A stretch of 64,000 bases of DNA, from NCBI RefSeq assembly GCF_000515315.1, contig NZ_KI911562.1, forward strand, positions 2,699,220 to 2,763,219, in the 5' to 3' direction. Under the pieces are notes generated by a model. The model saw nothing but the letters and a program-made list of their open reading frames with translations, made no database searches and was not told the DNA's origin. This document shows positions 36,982-46,190 of this stretch, piece by piece. The first letter of the stretch is position 1; each line of letters opens with the position of its first letter. The position numbers and the translations under genes are program-made. Origin of the DNA: Asinibacterium sp. OR53. Lineage in GTDB: Bacteria > Bacteroidota > Bacteroidia > Chitinophagales > Chitinophagaceae.

Positions 36982-38061
36982 ATGTGCAAATTAACTGCCG
37001 TATTTATACTATCCTGGTGCTTTTACATTACGGCAGTTGCACAAAAAGATTCTGTCAGGCATACGAATTTCCTTGTTTTACCAGTGATTGCCAAATCCAT
37101 TGAAACGGGCTGGTCTGGCGGGGCCGTGGGCTCTGTCACATTTCGTTTACATCCTAAAGATACGATAAGTAGAACATCCAACATGCAACTGCTGGCATTG
37201 TATTCTTTAAAGAAACAATTGATACTGGCTATCAATGGCGCGCAATACAGCCGGCACGAAAAATACATATTGAGTGAGCAAGTTTCATTCAGTTCATTTC
37301 CCGATAAATTCTGGGGATTGGGCAAGTACACCAAAGACAACGATTATGAATCGTATAAGTACAAACAGTTTTATATCTACCTCCACCTGATGCGTAAACT
37401 GGGCCATCATTTTTTTATCGGCGGCCTGTTTGAGCGCCAGCAACTCAATGATGTGGAGTACCAGGCCGGCGGTCTCTTCGATCAGCAACAGATTGTGGGT
37501 AGAAATGGATATACAGTTGCCGGGTTGGGTATGAGTTTTACATACGATACCCGCAACCATGCATTTGCACCTAATAAAGGTGGGTTCGCGCAGGTATATT
37601 TCAACCACTTCGATAAATACCTTTTCTCCGATTACAATTATACCAACATTGTGATCGATCTTCGCAAGTACATTGCTTTCGGTAATAATGTATTGGCTTT
37701 GCAGGCCTATAGTTTTGGTAATACGGGTAATGAAGTACCGCTGCGCAGCCTGGCACTCCTGGGTGGCTCCAACAGCATGAGGGGTTATTATGCCGGCCGT
37801 TTCAGGTATACCCACCAGATGGTTTTCCAGAGCGAGTATCGCTTTCCTATTTATCGCCGCTTCGGAGCAGTAGCCTTTGGTGGTTTGGGTGATGTGGGAA
37901 ACAGCTTCACCGATTATTCATTCGGCGACTTCAAATATTCAGTAGGTGCCGGCCTGCGCTTCGCGCTGATGAAGAGTGACAAACTCAACCTCCGTCTCGA
38001 TTACGGTATTGGACAGGGTAATAACAGCGGACTGTATTTCCAGTTGGGAGAAGCTTTCTGA
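36982..38061 (+). CDS. Outer-membrane surface antigen (D15/BamA-type barrel) protein, 359 aa
   Basis: The ATG at 36982 (MCKLTAVFILSWCFYITAVA) gives a signal peptide; nine extra residues precede it if the first Met is used. The mature protein is a beta-barrel of the bacterial surface antigen type: GLGKYT, GMSFTYDTRNHAFAPNKGGF, LALLGGSNSMRGYYAGRFR (the conserved GGxxxxRGY block), and an end in aromatic YFQLGEAF, typical of a C-terminal barrel strand. No POTRA domains are present. Similar Bacteroidota proteins are outer-membrane channels or translocases of unknown cargo. Its stop is one base from the convergent PAP2-like gene. Confidence 0.9.
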   Translation: MCKLTAVFILSWCFYITAVAQKDSVRHTNFLVLPVIAKSIETGWSGGAVGSVTFRLHPKDTISRTSNMQLLALYSLKKQLILAINGAQYSRHEKYILSEQVSFSSFPDKFWGLGKYTKDNDYESYKYKQFYIYLHLMRKLGHHFFIGGLFERQQLNDVEYQAGGLFDQQQIVGRNGYTVAGLGMSFTYDTRNHAFAPNKGGFAQVYFNHFDKYLFSDYNYTNIVIDLRKYIAFGNNVLALQAYSFGNTGNEVPLRSLALLGGSNSMRGYYAGRFRYTHQMVFQSEYRFPIYRRFGAVAFGGLGDVGNSFTDYSFGDFKYSVGAGLRFALMKSDKLNLRLDYGIGQGNNSGLYFQLGEAF

Positions 38062-38062
38062 T

Positions 38063-38740
38063 CTAACAACCTGTTACCAGCTTACCCATACGGTAAATGA
38101 TATAAGTGAAAATAAAAGCAGCCAGTACATCAATGGTATAATGCACATGCTGTATCAGCACCAGGCAAGCCACAGCAATGGTAGCCGTGAGGGTGATGAT
38201 CTTGTCTAGCTTCTTTTTCACACTGAGGAAAATGAGGAACTGGATAGAAGTATGGCCGGAAAAGAAGAGGTCTTTTGTGATGAATTTATCAGCACCACCA
38301 TAAAAAATACTGGTGAGCGGGTCTTTCAAAACGATCAGTCCTTCTGGTGGTGACAATGGTACCAATGTAATAGTGAGCACGCGTGCGAGGCATAAAAAAA
38401 GAAACGACCACAACATCAGCAAGAAAATATCGGCACGCTGTACACACCTGATCAGCAAAAGGATACTCACAGACCAGATAACGATGAAAGTGATCAGCGA
38501 AACATCTGCCACCGGTATTTGCTGGAGAATGAAATCATTCAACTGTATACCCTGCCGCTTTTCAACATAAGAAAAGAAAAACGGGAACAAAGCCAGCAGC
38601 GCCACCAGCAACATACCACCAACAATGGTTTTGACCCGGAAGCTCTTATTACGCCAGGCTTCATCCCAGGTCTGGGCCGGCATTTCATTTTTCTTTACTT
38701 CAGCAATAGGAACATACGTATTGACCTCGGGTGTCTGCAT
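38063..38740 (-). CDS. PAP2/sphingomyelin-synthase-like membrane phosphatase, 225 aa
   Basis: The start MQTPEVNTYVPIAEVKK (38740) is chosen because the longer frame (to 38776) would overlap the end of the NagB gene. Five to six membrane helices are seen. The PAP2_C signatures FFSGHTSIQF and HVHYTIDVLAAF provide the catalytic His and Asp residues. Such proteins dephosphorylate or exchange lipid headgroups. Its position 24 nt after the NagB-fusion gene suggests co-transcription. Confidence 0.87.
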   Translation of the reverse strand: MQTPEVNTYVPIAEVKKNEMPAQTWDEAWRNKSFRVKTIVGGMLLVALLALFPFFFSYVEKRQGIQLNDFILQQIPVADVSLITFIVIWSVSILLLIRCVQRADIFLLMLWSFLFLCLARVLTITLVPLSPPEGLIVLKDPLTSIFYGGADKFITKDLFFSGHTSIQFLIFLSVKKKLDKIITLTATIAVACLVLIQHVHYTIDVLAAFIFTYIIYRMGKLVTGC

Positions 38741-38763
38741 CGGACAAAAGTAGTTATAATGGC

Positions 38764-40662
38764 TCAATAATGCCATCTAACGAAGGCTTCCATCGCCGCA
38801 TACTTGGTCATGCCCAATTCAGCGTAGAGATTGGCGGTATTGGCATTCCGGTCTTCCGCTCTTTGCCAGAATTCGCGGCTGTCGGTACCCTGGAAGGGAA
38901 CCATGTCTTTCTGCGACTGGTGAATGAAGATGCCAAAACGTTTTTTCATTACCTGGTCGGGACTCATTGGAATGGCCATTTCTATTTCTGAAATATCCCA
39001 TTCCTGCCATGCGCCTTTGTACAACCATACCCAGCAATCTTTTATCCAGGATTCGCCGGCAGCTTTAAGACGGTGCATGCTTTCAAAAATAATATCGAGA
39101 CAAACTTTGTGCGTGCCATGCGGATCGGCCAGATCGCCTGCACAATAGATCTGGTGCGGTTTTAATTTGCGCAGCAACTCCATGGTGATCTGCACATCTG
39201 TTTCGCTCATGGGTTTTTTCTCTACAGTACCTGTTTCATAGAAAGGCAGGTTCATGAAATGACAACGGTCATCGGTGAGACCAACATAGCGACAGGTAGC
39301 TTTGGCTTCGCAGCGGCGGATCAAACCTTTGATAGCGCGTATTTCGGAAGTGTCGGATTCGTCTTTTTTCTTAGATGCCAGGAAGGTACGTGCTGCTGAT
39401 AGTATCTGCTGGCTCTTGTTGTTGTCGATACCAAACATATCTTCAAAACCGACTGCAAAATCGAGGAAACGGGTAACAAATTCATCGGTCACCGCAATGT
39501 TACCGCTGGTCTGGTAAGCTACATGTACCTCATGCCCCTGGTCGTGCAGGCGCATGAACGTACCTCCCATGCTAATGATATCATCATCGGGGTGTGGGGA
39601 GAAGATGAGGCATTTTTTAGGATAAGGTTCGCTTCTTTCCGGATGCGTGGGCAACACTACACCAGGCTTGCCGCCAGGCCAGCCTGTGATGCTGTCGCGC
39701 AACATATAAAATACCTGCAGGTTGATCTCATAAGAATCCCCTTTTTCAACCAGCAGATCAGAAAGGCCGTGCTCGTTATAGTCGTGAGCGGTTAAACTCA
39801 ATACAGATTTTTTCAACTTGAGACCCAGGTTCACTACCGCTTTTTTGATCATCTGCGAAGTCCATTCGATTTCACCTGCGAGCCAGGGATATTTGATGCG
39901 GGTCAATTCCTGCGCAGCAGGTTCATCAATCACAAATGTGCAATCGCCATGTTGTTGCAAGATGCTCGCGGGCACCTGCTCGGTCACATGTCCTTCCACT
40001 GCTTTGGCTACGATGGCGCTTTTCATACCCCATGCCATCAGTAAAATGCGCTTGGCTTTGAGGATGGTGCTGATACCCATGGTGATGGCCAGCCTGGGCA
40101 CTTTAGACATGTTCTGGAATTCGTAAGCATTGGCCAAACGTGTGCCGTTATCGAGATTTACCAGCCTGGTTTTGGAATAGATGCTGGAACCTGGCTCGTT
40201 GAAACCAATATGTCCGTTGTTACCGATGCCCAATATTTGCAGGTCTATACCTCCGAGTTTTTCAATAGCTTCTTCATAGAAAGCGCAGTGCTTTTTGATC
40301 TCTTCTTTGGGCCAGTTGGCATCGGGTATGTGAATATTGGCAGGGTCAATGTCTACATGATTGAACAGGTGGCGATGCATAAAACTCCAGTAACTCTGGA
40401 ATGCATCTCTTTCAATAGGATAATATTCATCGAGGTTGAAGCTGATCACATTCTTGAAACTCAATCCTTCTTCGCGGTGCAGGCGAACCAATTCGGCATA
40501 CATGCTGATGGGGGTGGAGCCGGTAGCGAGACCCAGCACGCAAAGCTGGTTGTTTTTTTGTTTCTCGCGGATGAGTTGTGCGATCTGCTGCGCAACGTAA
40601 CGCGAACCATCTTTGGAACTGGGGTGTATGGCAACCGCGATTTTTTCGAATGAATCAACCAT
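38764..40662 (-). CDS. nagB: Glucosamine-6-phosphate deaminase fused to PIG-L-type deacetylase domain, 632 aa
   Basis: Residues 1-270 are NagB: LGLATGSTPISMYAEL, SFNLDEYYPI (catalytic Asp), GIGNNGHIGFNEPGS and the active-site loop. From about residue 365 a PIG-L/LmbE-type domain follows, with the zinc motif SPHPDDDIISMGG and AGDLADPHGTH. NagB converts glucosamine-6-phosphate to fructose-6-phosphate plus ammonia. The fused domain is typical of Bacteroidota proteins; its substrate is probably an N-acetylglucosamine derivative (inference). The GH20 hexosaminidase gene lies just upstream on the same strand. Confidence 0.95.
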   Translation of the reverse strand: MVDSFEKIAVAIHPSSKDGSRYVAQQIAQLIREKQKNNQLCVLGLATGSTPISMYAELVRLHREEGLSFKNVISFNLDEYYPIERDAFQSYWSFMHRHLFNHVDIDPANIHIPDANWPKEEIKKHCAFYEEAIEKLGGIDLQILGIGNNGHIGFNEPGSSIYSKTRLVNLDNGTRLANAYEFQNMSKVPRLAITMGISTILKAKRILLMAWGMKSAIVAKAVEGHVTEQVPASILQQHGDCTFVIDEPAAQELTRIKYPWLAGEIEWTSQMIKKAVVNLGLKLKKSVLSLTAHDYNEHGLSDLLVEKGDSYEINLQVFYMLRDSITGWPGGKPGVVLPTHPERSEPYPKKCLIFSPHPDDDIISMGGTFMRLHDQGHEVHVAYQTSGNIAVTDEFVTRFLDFAVGFEDMFGIDNNKSQQILSAARTFLASKKKDESDTSEIRAIKGLIRRCEAKATCRYVGLTDDRCHFMNLPFYETGTVEKKPMSETDVQITMELLRKLKPHQIYCAGDLADPHGTHKVCLDIIFESMHRLKAAGESWIKDCWVWLYKGAWQEWDISEIEMAIPMSPDQVMKKRFGIFIHQSQKDMVPFQGTDSREFWQRAEDRNANTANLYAELGMTKYAAMEAFVRWHY

Positions 40663-40790
40663 GTTAGTGAGGTATTTGTAGTGTAGTGTTTTTTACGGTT
40701 CGCTAAAGTACACGCTCTTTTGAAGATAGAAAAGAAATGAGGCCAGGAAAACGCTAAAAACCTCAATTCAATCAATCGGTTGCATACGCT

Positions 40791-40825
40791 ACAAAGCCCT
40801 GTAATACTGCATTACAGGGCTTTGT
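40791..40825. repeat. Perfect 15-bp inverted repeat
   Basis: ACAAAGCCCTGTAAT and its exact reverse complement surround a 5-nt loop between the GH20 and NagB genes, both on the minus strand. The only T-rich tail is on the plus strand (TATTTTTAT), the wrong side for a terminator of the GH20 gene. Confidence 0.85.
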
Positions 40826-40845
40826 AATATTTTTATAAACAGGTG

Positions 40846-42477
40846 TTAGTTATTGGCAGGATCGAAATAAGCCTTGCTGTAATTCACTTTCCACCAGTCG
40901 TAACGCTTGAACTCGGCGCGCAGTTTCTGATCGAACCGATCCCAGTTGCGCTGTGATTGCTGGCTCCAGAGCACTTCACTCAGGGCGCTCATGCGCGGGA
41001 AGATCATGTACTCTACTTTGGATACATTGTTCATGTACTCAGTCCATATATTCGCCTGTGCACCCAATACATATTTTGCATCGTCTGCCGACAACTCTTT
41101 AGGTATGGGCTCATAGCTGTACACTTTCTGAACGGTGGTGTATCCGCCGATGGTAACAGAGTCTTCTTTCTTATCCTGAGAATGGTCGAAATACATCCAT
41201 CCGCCGGGTGTCATGATCACATTGTGTTTTTGCCTGGCCGCTTCAATACCGCCCTGCTCGCCGCGCCAGCTCATTACTGTGGCATTGGGGGCCAGGCCGC
41301 CCTCCAGTATTTCATCCCAACCAATGATCTGTCTTCCTTTGCTGTTCAGGTGTTTTTCTATACGCTGGATAAAATAACTCTGCAGGCCATGCTCGTCTTT
41401 CAACCCTTTTTCCTTGATCAGTTGCTGGCAGAAAGGAGAGCGCTTCCAGCTTTCTTTAGGGCACTCATCGCCGCCGATATGGATGTATTTGCTGGGGAAC
41501 AAAGCGATTACTTCATCCAGTACATTTTCCAGGAATTTGAATGTATACTCGGTAGGAGCAAACACATCGGGGAATACGCCCCAAACCTGCTGCACCTGCT
41601 TACCGGTAGAATCACCATGCCATGCGGTCTTGGCGGGATGTTTGGTAGACTCATCTGGGAAGCAGCTCAGTTGCGGGTAAGCGGCGATGGCGGCAGAAGA
41701 GTGACCAGGCAATTCAATCTCGGGGATCACGGTGATGTAACGGTCACTCGCATATTTCACAATTTCTTTCACCTGTTGCTGGGTATAAAAACCACCACGA
41801 CGGATGCCATCGTTTCCTTTACCGGGATAACGGCCAATGATGGTACCGTTCCTGAAACCGCCCACCGATGTAAGACGGGGATATTGCTTGATCTCAATAC
41901 GCCATCCCTGGTCTTCCGTTAAATGCCAGTGGAAAGTGTTGAGCTTGTACATGGCAATGAAGTCGATGTATTTTTTAATGAAATCAACGGGGAAGAAATG
42001 ACGGCCCACATCGAGGTGCATACCGCGGTATGCGAAGCGGGGCCTGTCTTCTATGCTGAGAAAAGGAACAGTGAATGTTTTGCTTTTTTCCAGCGGTAAT
42101 AATTGAATGAGCGACTGGATGCCATAAAATGTACCATTCTCAGTATGACCGGCAATGGTTACGCCACTTTTGTCGATGTTCATGGTATAAGCGCCATCCA
42201 CACCGTCTGTCATGGCAGCCTGCTTCAGTACAATGCCCGAAGCAGCTTTGCCTTTGATCACCTTTAAATTGAACCCATAAAATTTTTGCAGGTAATCGTT
42301 CAGGAAACGGGCAGATTTTTCCATCCCGGCTCCGCTTACAATGATCTTGGTATTGGCATCAATCGTAAAATGCCCCTGTCCAACTTCCATCTTGGCAGGT
42401 TGGGGAATGATGTTTACACTTTGTGCATGTAACTGCATCAGCGGAAGCATCAATAAAGCTAGCAATGTTTTTTTCAT
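40846..42477 (-). CDS. Secreted GH20 beta-N-acetylhexosaminidase, 543 aa
   Basis: A signal peptide (MKKTLLALLMLPLMQLHAQ) leads into a GH20 N-terminal domain and a (beta/alpha)8 catalytic barrel. The substrate-assisted catalytic pair is Asp337-Glu338 in YIHIGGDECPKESW. RGMHLDVGRHF, FHWHLTEDQGWRIEI, and VMSWRGEQGG with its Trp are further family landmarks. It releases N-acetylglucosamine from chitin or peptidoglycan fragments in the periplasm; NagB encoded next to it handles the product after phosphorylation and deacetylation. Length is normal for the single-domain group. Confidence 0.95.
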   Translation of the reverse strand: MKKTLLALLMLPLMQLHAQSVNIIPQPAKMEVGQGHFTIDANTKIIVSGAGMEKSARFLNDYLQKFYGFNLKVIKGKAASGIVLKQAAMTDGVDGAYTMNIDKSGVTIAGHTENGTFYGIQSLIQLLPLEKSKTFTVPFLSIEDRPRFAYRGMHLDVGRHFFPVDFIKKYIDFIAMYKLNTFHWHLTEDQGWRIEIKQYPRLTSVGGFRNGTIIGRYPGKGNDGIRRGGFYTQQQVKEIVKYASDRYITVIPEIELPGHSSAAIAAYPQLSCFPDESTKHPAKTAWHGDSTGKQVQQVWGVFPDVFAPTEYTFKFLENVLDEVIALFPSKYIHIGGDECPKESWKRSPFCQQLIKEKGLKDEHGLQSYFIQRIEKHLNSKGRQIIGWDEILEGGLAPNATVMSWRGEQGGIEAARQKHNVIMTPGGWMYFDHSQDKKEDSVTIGGYTTVQKVYSYEPIPKELSADDAKYVLGAQANIWTEYMNNVSKVEYMIFPRMSALSEVLWSQQSQRNWDRFDQKLRAEFKRYDWWKVNYSKAYFDPANN

Positions 42478-42577
42478 GGCGTGAATATGGTTAAAGAATG
42501 CTGCTAATGTACAGCCTCTTTCTAATAATCTGGAGTTGAAACATTAAAAGGCACAATCGTTTGCGTGTGTAAATGGC

Positions 42578-42616
42578 ATTAAAAAAGCCCATATGTGATT
42601 ACAGTGGGCTTTTAAT
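42578..42616 (-). terminator. Terminator of the pfkA-pyk operon
   Basis: AAAAGCCCA pairs with TGGGCTTTT (42583-42591 with 42605-42613). On the minus strand the stem is followed by a run of T, 15 nt after the pyk stop. Confidence 0.85.
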
Positions 42617-42630
42617 AAGATGATATCAGC

Positions 42631-44121
42631 TTATTCTGCTTTGGTTATCTTGATGATATTGGTAGGAAGGTGCAGGTGCACAGGCGTGCTTCCTGTATTC
42701 ACCACCACATCATTGGTATTGACAAAACCACGCTCTTTGAGGATATTGATCTGGTCAAAAATGATATCGTCCAGGCTGTCTTCTTCTGCATAATAGAAAG
42801 CACGTACGCCCCAACTGAGGCTCAGTTGGTTCACCAGTGTTTTTTCCTTGGTGAAGATATACAGCGGAGAAGATGGGCGATAGCTGCTAAGCATGAAAGC
42901 GGTATAACCACTCTGCGTCATACCAATCAATGCTTTGGCTTGTACGTCTTCAGCGATCTTACAGGCATTGTAGCAAACGGCATCGCTGTGGAAAGAAGGA
43001 GAGTGGGGTTGCGGTTTCAGGTCTTCCGAACGGTTGTAACGGTATTCTTTGCTTTCCACTTCCATAATGATTTTGCGCATGGTTTGTACTACCAGTGCAG
43101 GGTGTTGGCCGGTAGCGGTCTCACCGCTCAACATCACCGCATCGGCACCTTCCAGTACGGCATTGGCCACGTCGGTGATCTCACTGCGGTTGGGTTTTAC
43201 GCGGTCGATCATGCTTTCCATCATCTGTGTAGCCACGATCACCGGCTTGGCGCGGTGGAGACATTTACGGATCAGTTCTTTCTGGATCAACGGAATGCGC
43301 TCTACGGGCAGTTCCACACCCAGGTCGCCACGGGCCACCATGATACCATCGCTTTCCACGATGATGTCACGGATATTGGTGAGTGCTTCGGGTTTTTCAA
43401 TTTTAGCAATGATCTTGCTCTTGCTTTGTTTTTCCCTGAGTCTTCTCTTCAGGTCAACAATATCGTTCACACTGCGTACAAAACTCAACGCTACCCAGTC
43501 GCATTTTTGTTCAATGATGAATTCCAGGTCAGCCAGGTCTTTCTCGGTCAACGCAGGCAAAGAAATTTTGGTATCGGGCAGGTTGATGCCTTTCTTGGAA
43601 GAGAGAATACCACCCAGCGTTACCACTACTTTTACATCGCCGTTCTTTTCAATGCTCACTACTTTTACCTCCAGTTTGCCATCGTCTATCAGGATGATGT
43701 TGCCGATGGTTACGTCGCCGGCCAGGTTGGGGTAAGAAACATAGATCTTCTCCAGCGTGCCGATGCATTTTTCATTGGTGAATGTGAGGATATCGCCCAC
43801 TTTCACTTCCAACGCGTTGTTTAAGATCTCACCTACGCGGAGCTTGGGGCCCTGCAAATCGGCCAGGATGGAAATATTATAAGGCTGGGTTTTATTGATG
43901 TTGCGGATATGTTCAATGATGCGCGCTTTGTCTTCATGACTGCCATGCGAGAAGTTGAGCCTGAAAACATTCACACCTGCCTGTACCAATTCAAGCAGTT
44001 TTTCATAGGTATCGCAAGCAGGGCCTACGGTAGCTACGATCTTGGTACGATGGTTCACATGGTCGATACCCGCTTCTTTGTTCATATCCTTGTGCAGGTA
44101 CTTATCTATATTCTTTGACAT
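42631..44121 (-). CDS. pyk: Pyruvate kinase, 496 aa
   Basis: All pyruvate kinase blocks are in order: RTKIVATVGPA, FRLNFSHGSHEDKAR, SILADLQGPKLRVG, the active-site IIAKIEKPEALTNI, GIMVARGDLGVELP, QKELIRKC, VATQMMESMI and MLSGETATGQHP. The C-terminal allosteric domain follows with normal length. It makes pyruvate and ATP from phosphoenolpyruvate in the last step of glycolysis. It starts 41 nt after pfkA stops, so both enzymes of the irreversible glycolytic steps are made from one transcript. Confidence 0.97.
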   Translation of the reverse strand: MSKNIDKYLHKDMNKEAGIDHVNHRTKIVATVGPACDTYEKLLELVQAGVNVFRLNFSHGSHEDKARIIEHIRNINKTQPYNISILADLQGPKLRVGEILNNALEVKVGDILTFTNEKCIGTLEKIYVSYPNLAGDVTIGNIILIDDGKLEVKVVSIEKNGDVKVVVTLGGILSSKKGINLPDTKISLPALTEKDLADLEFIIEQKCDWVALSFVRSVNDIVDLKRRLREKQSKSKIIAKIEKPEALTNIRDIIVESDGIMVARGDLGVELPVERIPLIQKELIRKCLHRAKPVIVATQMMESMIDRVKPNRSEITDVANAVLEGADAVMLSGETATGQHPALVVQTMRKIIMEVESKEYRYNRSEDLKPQPHSPSFHSDAVCYNACKIAEDVQAKALIGMTQSGYTAFMLSSYRPSSPLYIFTKEKTLVNQLSLSWGVRAFYYAEEDSLDDIIFDQINILKERGFVNTNDVVVNTGSTPVHLHLPTNIIKITKAE

Positions 44122-44162
44122 CTTTTATTCAGTTGGGGGGGGTGAAATAAATGGGTTAGTGT

Positions 44163-45149
44163 TTAGCTGGCGAGGATCTTCACGATCTTCAACCATTCTT
44201 CAGATATTTTTTGTTTGGCCTTGATGGCATTGTCAAGCGGTGTATAATACAGGTTGTTGTTTACGATACCTACCATTACATTGTGCTTGCCGTTGAGCAG
44301 GCATTCCACTGCATGATAGCCCATGCGGCTGGCAATGAGCCTGTCGAGACAGGTAGGAGAGCCGCCACGCTGGATATGGCCCAGGATACAAACCCGTACA
44401 TCGGCTTGTGGTATGCGCTTTTTGATAACGGCCGCCACTTCATTGGCGCCACCGAATTCATCGCCTTCGGCTACCACCACCAGGTTCACCAGTTTCTTTC
44501 GCTTTTCTTTTTCGGTGAGCGAATGGACCAGCTCTTCCATATCGGTCTTGCTCTCTGGGATGAGGATATTCTCAGCGCCTGTAGCGATACCACTATGCAA
44601 CGCAATATAACCGGCATCGCGGCCCATTACTTCCACAATGAATAAACGATCGTGCGCATCGGCAGTATCCCTGATCTTGTCAATGGCATCCACTGCTGTA
44701 TTCACTGCCGTATCGAACCCAATGGTAAAATCGGTACCGGCAATATCTTTATCGATGGTGCCCGGCAAACCAATACAGGGTATATCGAATTCGTTGCTGA
44801 ACTTTTGCGCACCGCGGAAACTGCCATCGCCGCCAATGATCACCAATCCGTCAATCCCTTTTTTCTTGAGGTTCTCAAAGGCTTTTTTACGGCCTTCGGG
44901 TTCAAAAAATTCTTTGCACCGGGCTGTTTTGAGAATGGTTCCGCCGCGTTGGATGATATTGGCAACAGAACGGGAATCCATGGGGATAATGTCGTCATCT
45001 ATCATTCCGCTGTAACCGCGTATGATTCCGAAAACTTCCAATCCATGATAAATACCGGTTCTGACTACAGCCCTCACGGCTGCATTCATACCCGGGGCGT
45101 CTCCTCCTGAGGTCAGTACGCCGATCTTAGTAACTTTTCTTGCAGACAT
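44163..45149 (-). CDS. pfkA: ATP-dependent 6-phosphofructokinase, 328 aa
   Basis: The family motifs are clear: GVLTSGGDAPGMNAAVRAVV, GGDGSFRGA and the catalytic PGTIDKDIAGTDFTIGFDTA with the proton-accepting Asp. Gly at GGDGS is the ATP-type signature rather than the pyrophosphate-type Asp. Further blocks are VVEVMGRDAGYIA and LGHIQRGGSPT. It phosphorylates fructose-6-phosphate at the entry to glycolysis. A good promoter lies about 90 nt upstream and pyk follows in the same operon. Confidence 0.97.
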   Translation of the reverse strand: MSARKVTKIGVLTSGGDAPGMNAAVRAVVRTGIYHGLEVFGIIRGYSGMIDDDIIPMDSRSVANIIQRGGTILKTARCKEFFEPEGRKKAFENLKKKGIDGLVIIGGDGSFRGAQKFSNEFDIPCIGLPGTIDKDIAGTDFTIGFDTAVNTAVDAIDKIRDTADAHDRLFIVEVMGRDAGYIALHSGIATGAENILIPESKTDMEELVHSLTEKEKRKKLVNLVVVAEGDEFGGANEVAAVIKKRIPQADVRVCILGHIQRGGSPTCLDRLIASRMGYHAVECLLNGKHNVMVGIVNNNLYYTPLDNAIKAKQKISEEWLKIVKILAS

Positions 45150-45239
45150 TTTTAGATATGCGATTCTTCTTTAATTCGACTAATGGGTTTTGGTATTTGC
45201 TCCTGTAACCAATAAAAGTGTACTTGCTACACGGAGTTT

Positions 45240-45270
45240 CAAAAATAAGCATTTGATAGTAAATGCCAAG
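45240..45270 (-). promoter_or_regulatory. pfkA: Promoter of the pfkA-pyk operon
   Basis: On the minus strand CTTG (45270-45267), 19 nt, then TATTTTTG (45247-45240) fit the Bacteroidota promoter; only the first base of the -33 box differs. The predicted start is near 45233, giving an 84-nt leader. Confidence 0.6.
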
Positions 45271-45308
45271 TTCGGATAGTGAATTGCATATTTCGTTAAT
45301 CTTGTAAA

Positions 45309-46190
45309 ATGAAAATAATCATAACGGGTTCTAACGGATTTTTAGGTCGGCATTTGTCGCTATCTCTTGCTGGAAAAGGATTTGAAGTGTATGCACTCTC
45401 GCGGGGGGAGAGCAGGTTTCCACTCGTGAAAAATATTTGTTACCATTCACTGGAACTAACGGATGTTCGTAAAGTAAAGCAGATAATTGACGATTTGATG
45501 CCCCATGCCATCGTACACACTGCTGCGTTGAGCAAACCCGATGAATGCAATGCAGATCCTGAAAAATGCCTTGCATGCAATGTAGAAGCTACCCGTTACC
45601 TGGCCGATGCAGCCAAAAATACAAATTCGCATTTTATATATATGTCTACGGACTTCATTTTTGGGGAAGACGGCCCCCACAGTGAAGACGATGAACCCGG
45701 CCCGCTGAATTTCTATGGAGAAAGCAAATTGCGGGCAGAACAACTGCTGCAACAAAGTGTATTGGATCACTGCATTGTGCGGCCGGTCTTCATTTATGGC
45801 AAATGTCTCGAAGGTATGCGCCCCAGTTTTTTACACTGGGTGAAGAACAACCTGGAACAAGGCAGGGCTATTAAGGTAGTAACCGATCAACAACGTACCC
45901 CGACTTATGTGGGCGATCTCTGCGCGGGTATTACACAGATCATAGAACATCGTACAAGAGGTGTGTACCACCTGGCCGGTAAGAATATTGTATCGCCTTA
46001 TGAGATGGCGCTTGCTGTGGCAAAGACATTGGGGCTCAACAGTGCATTGATTGAACCTGTTACTTCCGATACTTTTCCTGAGCCGGTGCGCAGGGCCAAA
46101 CGCTCGGGATTGAAGATCGGCAAAGCTATCCGCGACCTGGGTTATGCGCCGGTTGATTTCGAAGAAGGCGTAAAGCTCAGCTTTTTGTAG
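45309..46190 (+). CDS. dTDP-4-dehydrorhamnose reductase-like (RmlD) epimerase/reductase, 293 aa
   Basis: An extended SDR with GSNGFLGRHL (7-16) for NAD(P) binding, HTAALSKPDECNADP, YMSTDFIFGEDGPHSEDDEP and the catalytic YGESK. RmlD makes dTDP-L-rhamnose, but the usual rml genes are not nearby, so another sugar or metabolite may be the substrate. It is divergent from pfkA and its 3' end overlaps the convergent amidinotransferase-like gene by 14 nt. Family assignment is firm, specificity is not. Confidence 0.88.
   Translation: MKIIITGSNGFLGRHLSLSLAGKGFEVYALSRGESRFPLVKNICYHSLELTDVRKVKQIIDDLMPHAIVHTAALSKPDECNADPEKCLACNVEATRYLADAAKNTNSHFIYMSTDFIFGEDGPHSEDDEPGPLNFYGESKLRAEQLLQQSVLDHCIVRPVFIYGKCLEGMRPSFLHWVKNNLEQGRAIKVVTDQQRTPTYVGDLCAGITQIIEHRTRGVYHLAGKNIVSPYEMALAVAKTLGLNSALIEPVTSDTFPEPVRRAKRSGLKIGKAIRDLGYAPVDFEEGVKLSFL

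Noticed and set aside
40957..41922. A 321-codon open frame opposite the GH20 gene
   Set aside because: Antisense to the hexosaminidase with complete catalytic motifs; no recognisable domain of its own.
42670..43824. A 384-codon open frame opposite pyk
   Set aside because: It is fully antisense to the clear pyruvate kinase gene, is rich in His/Phe with no domain, and follows the codon pattern of the pyk strand.
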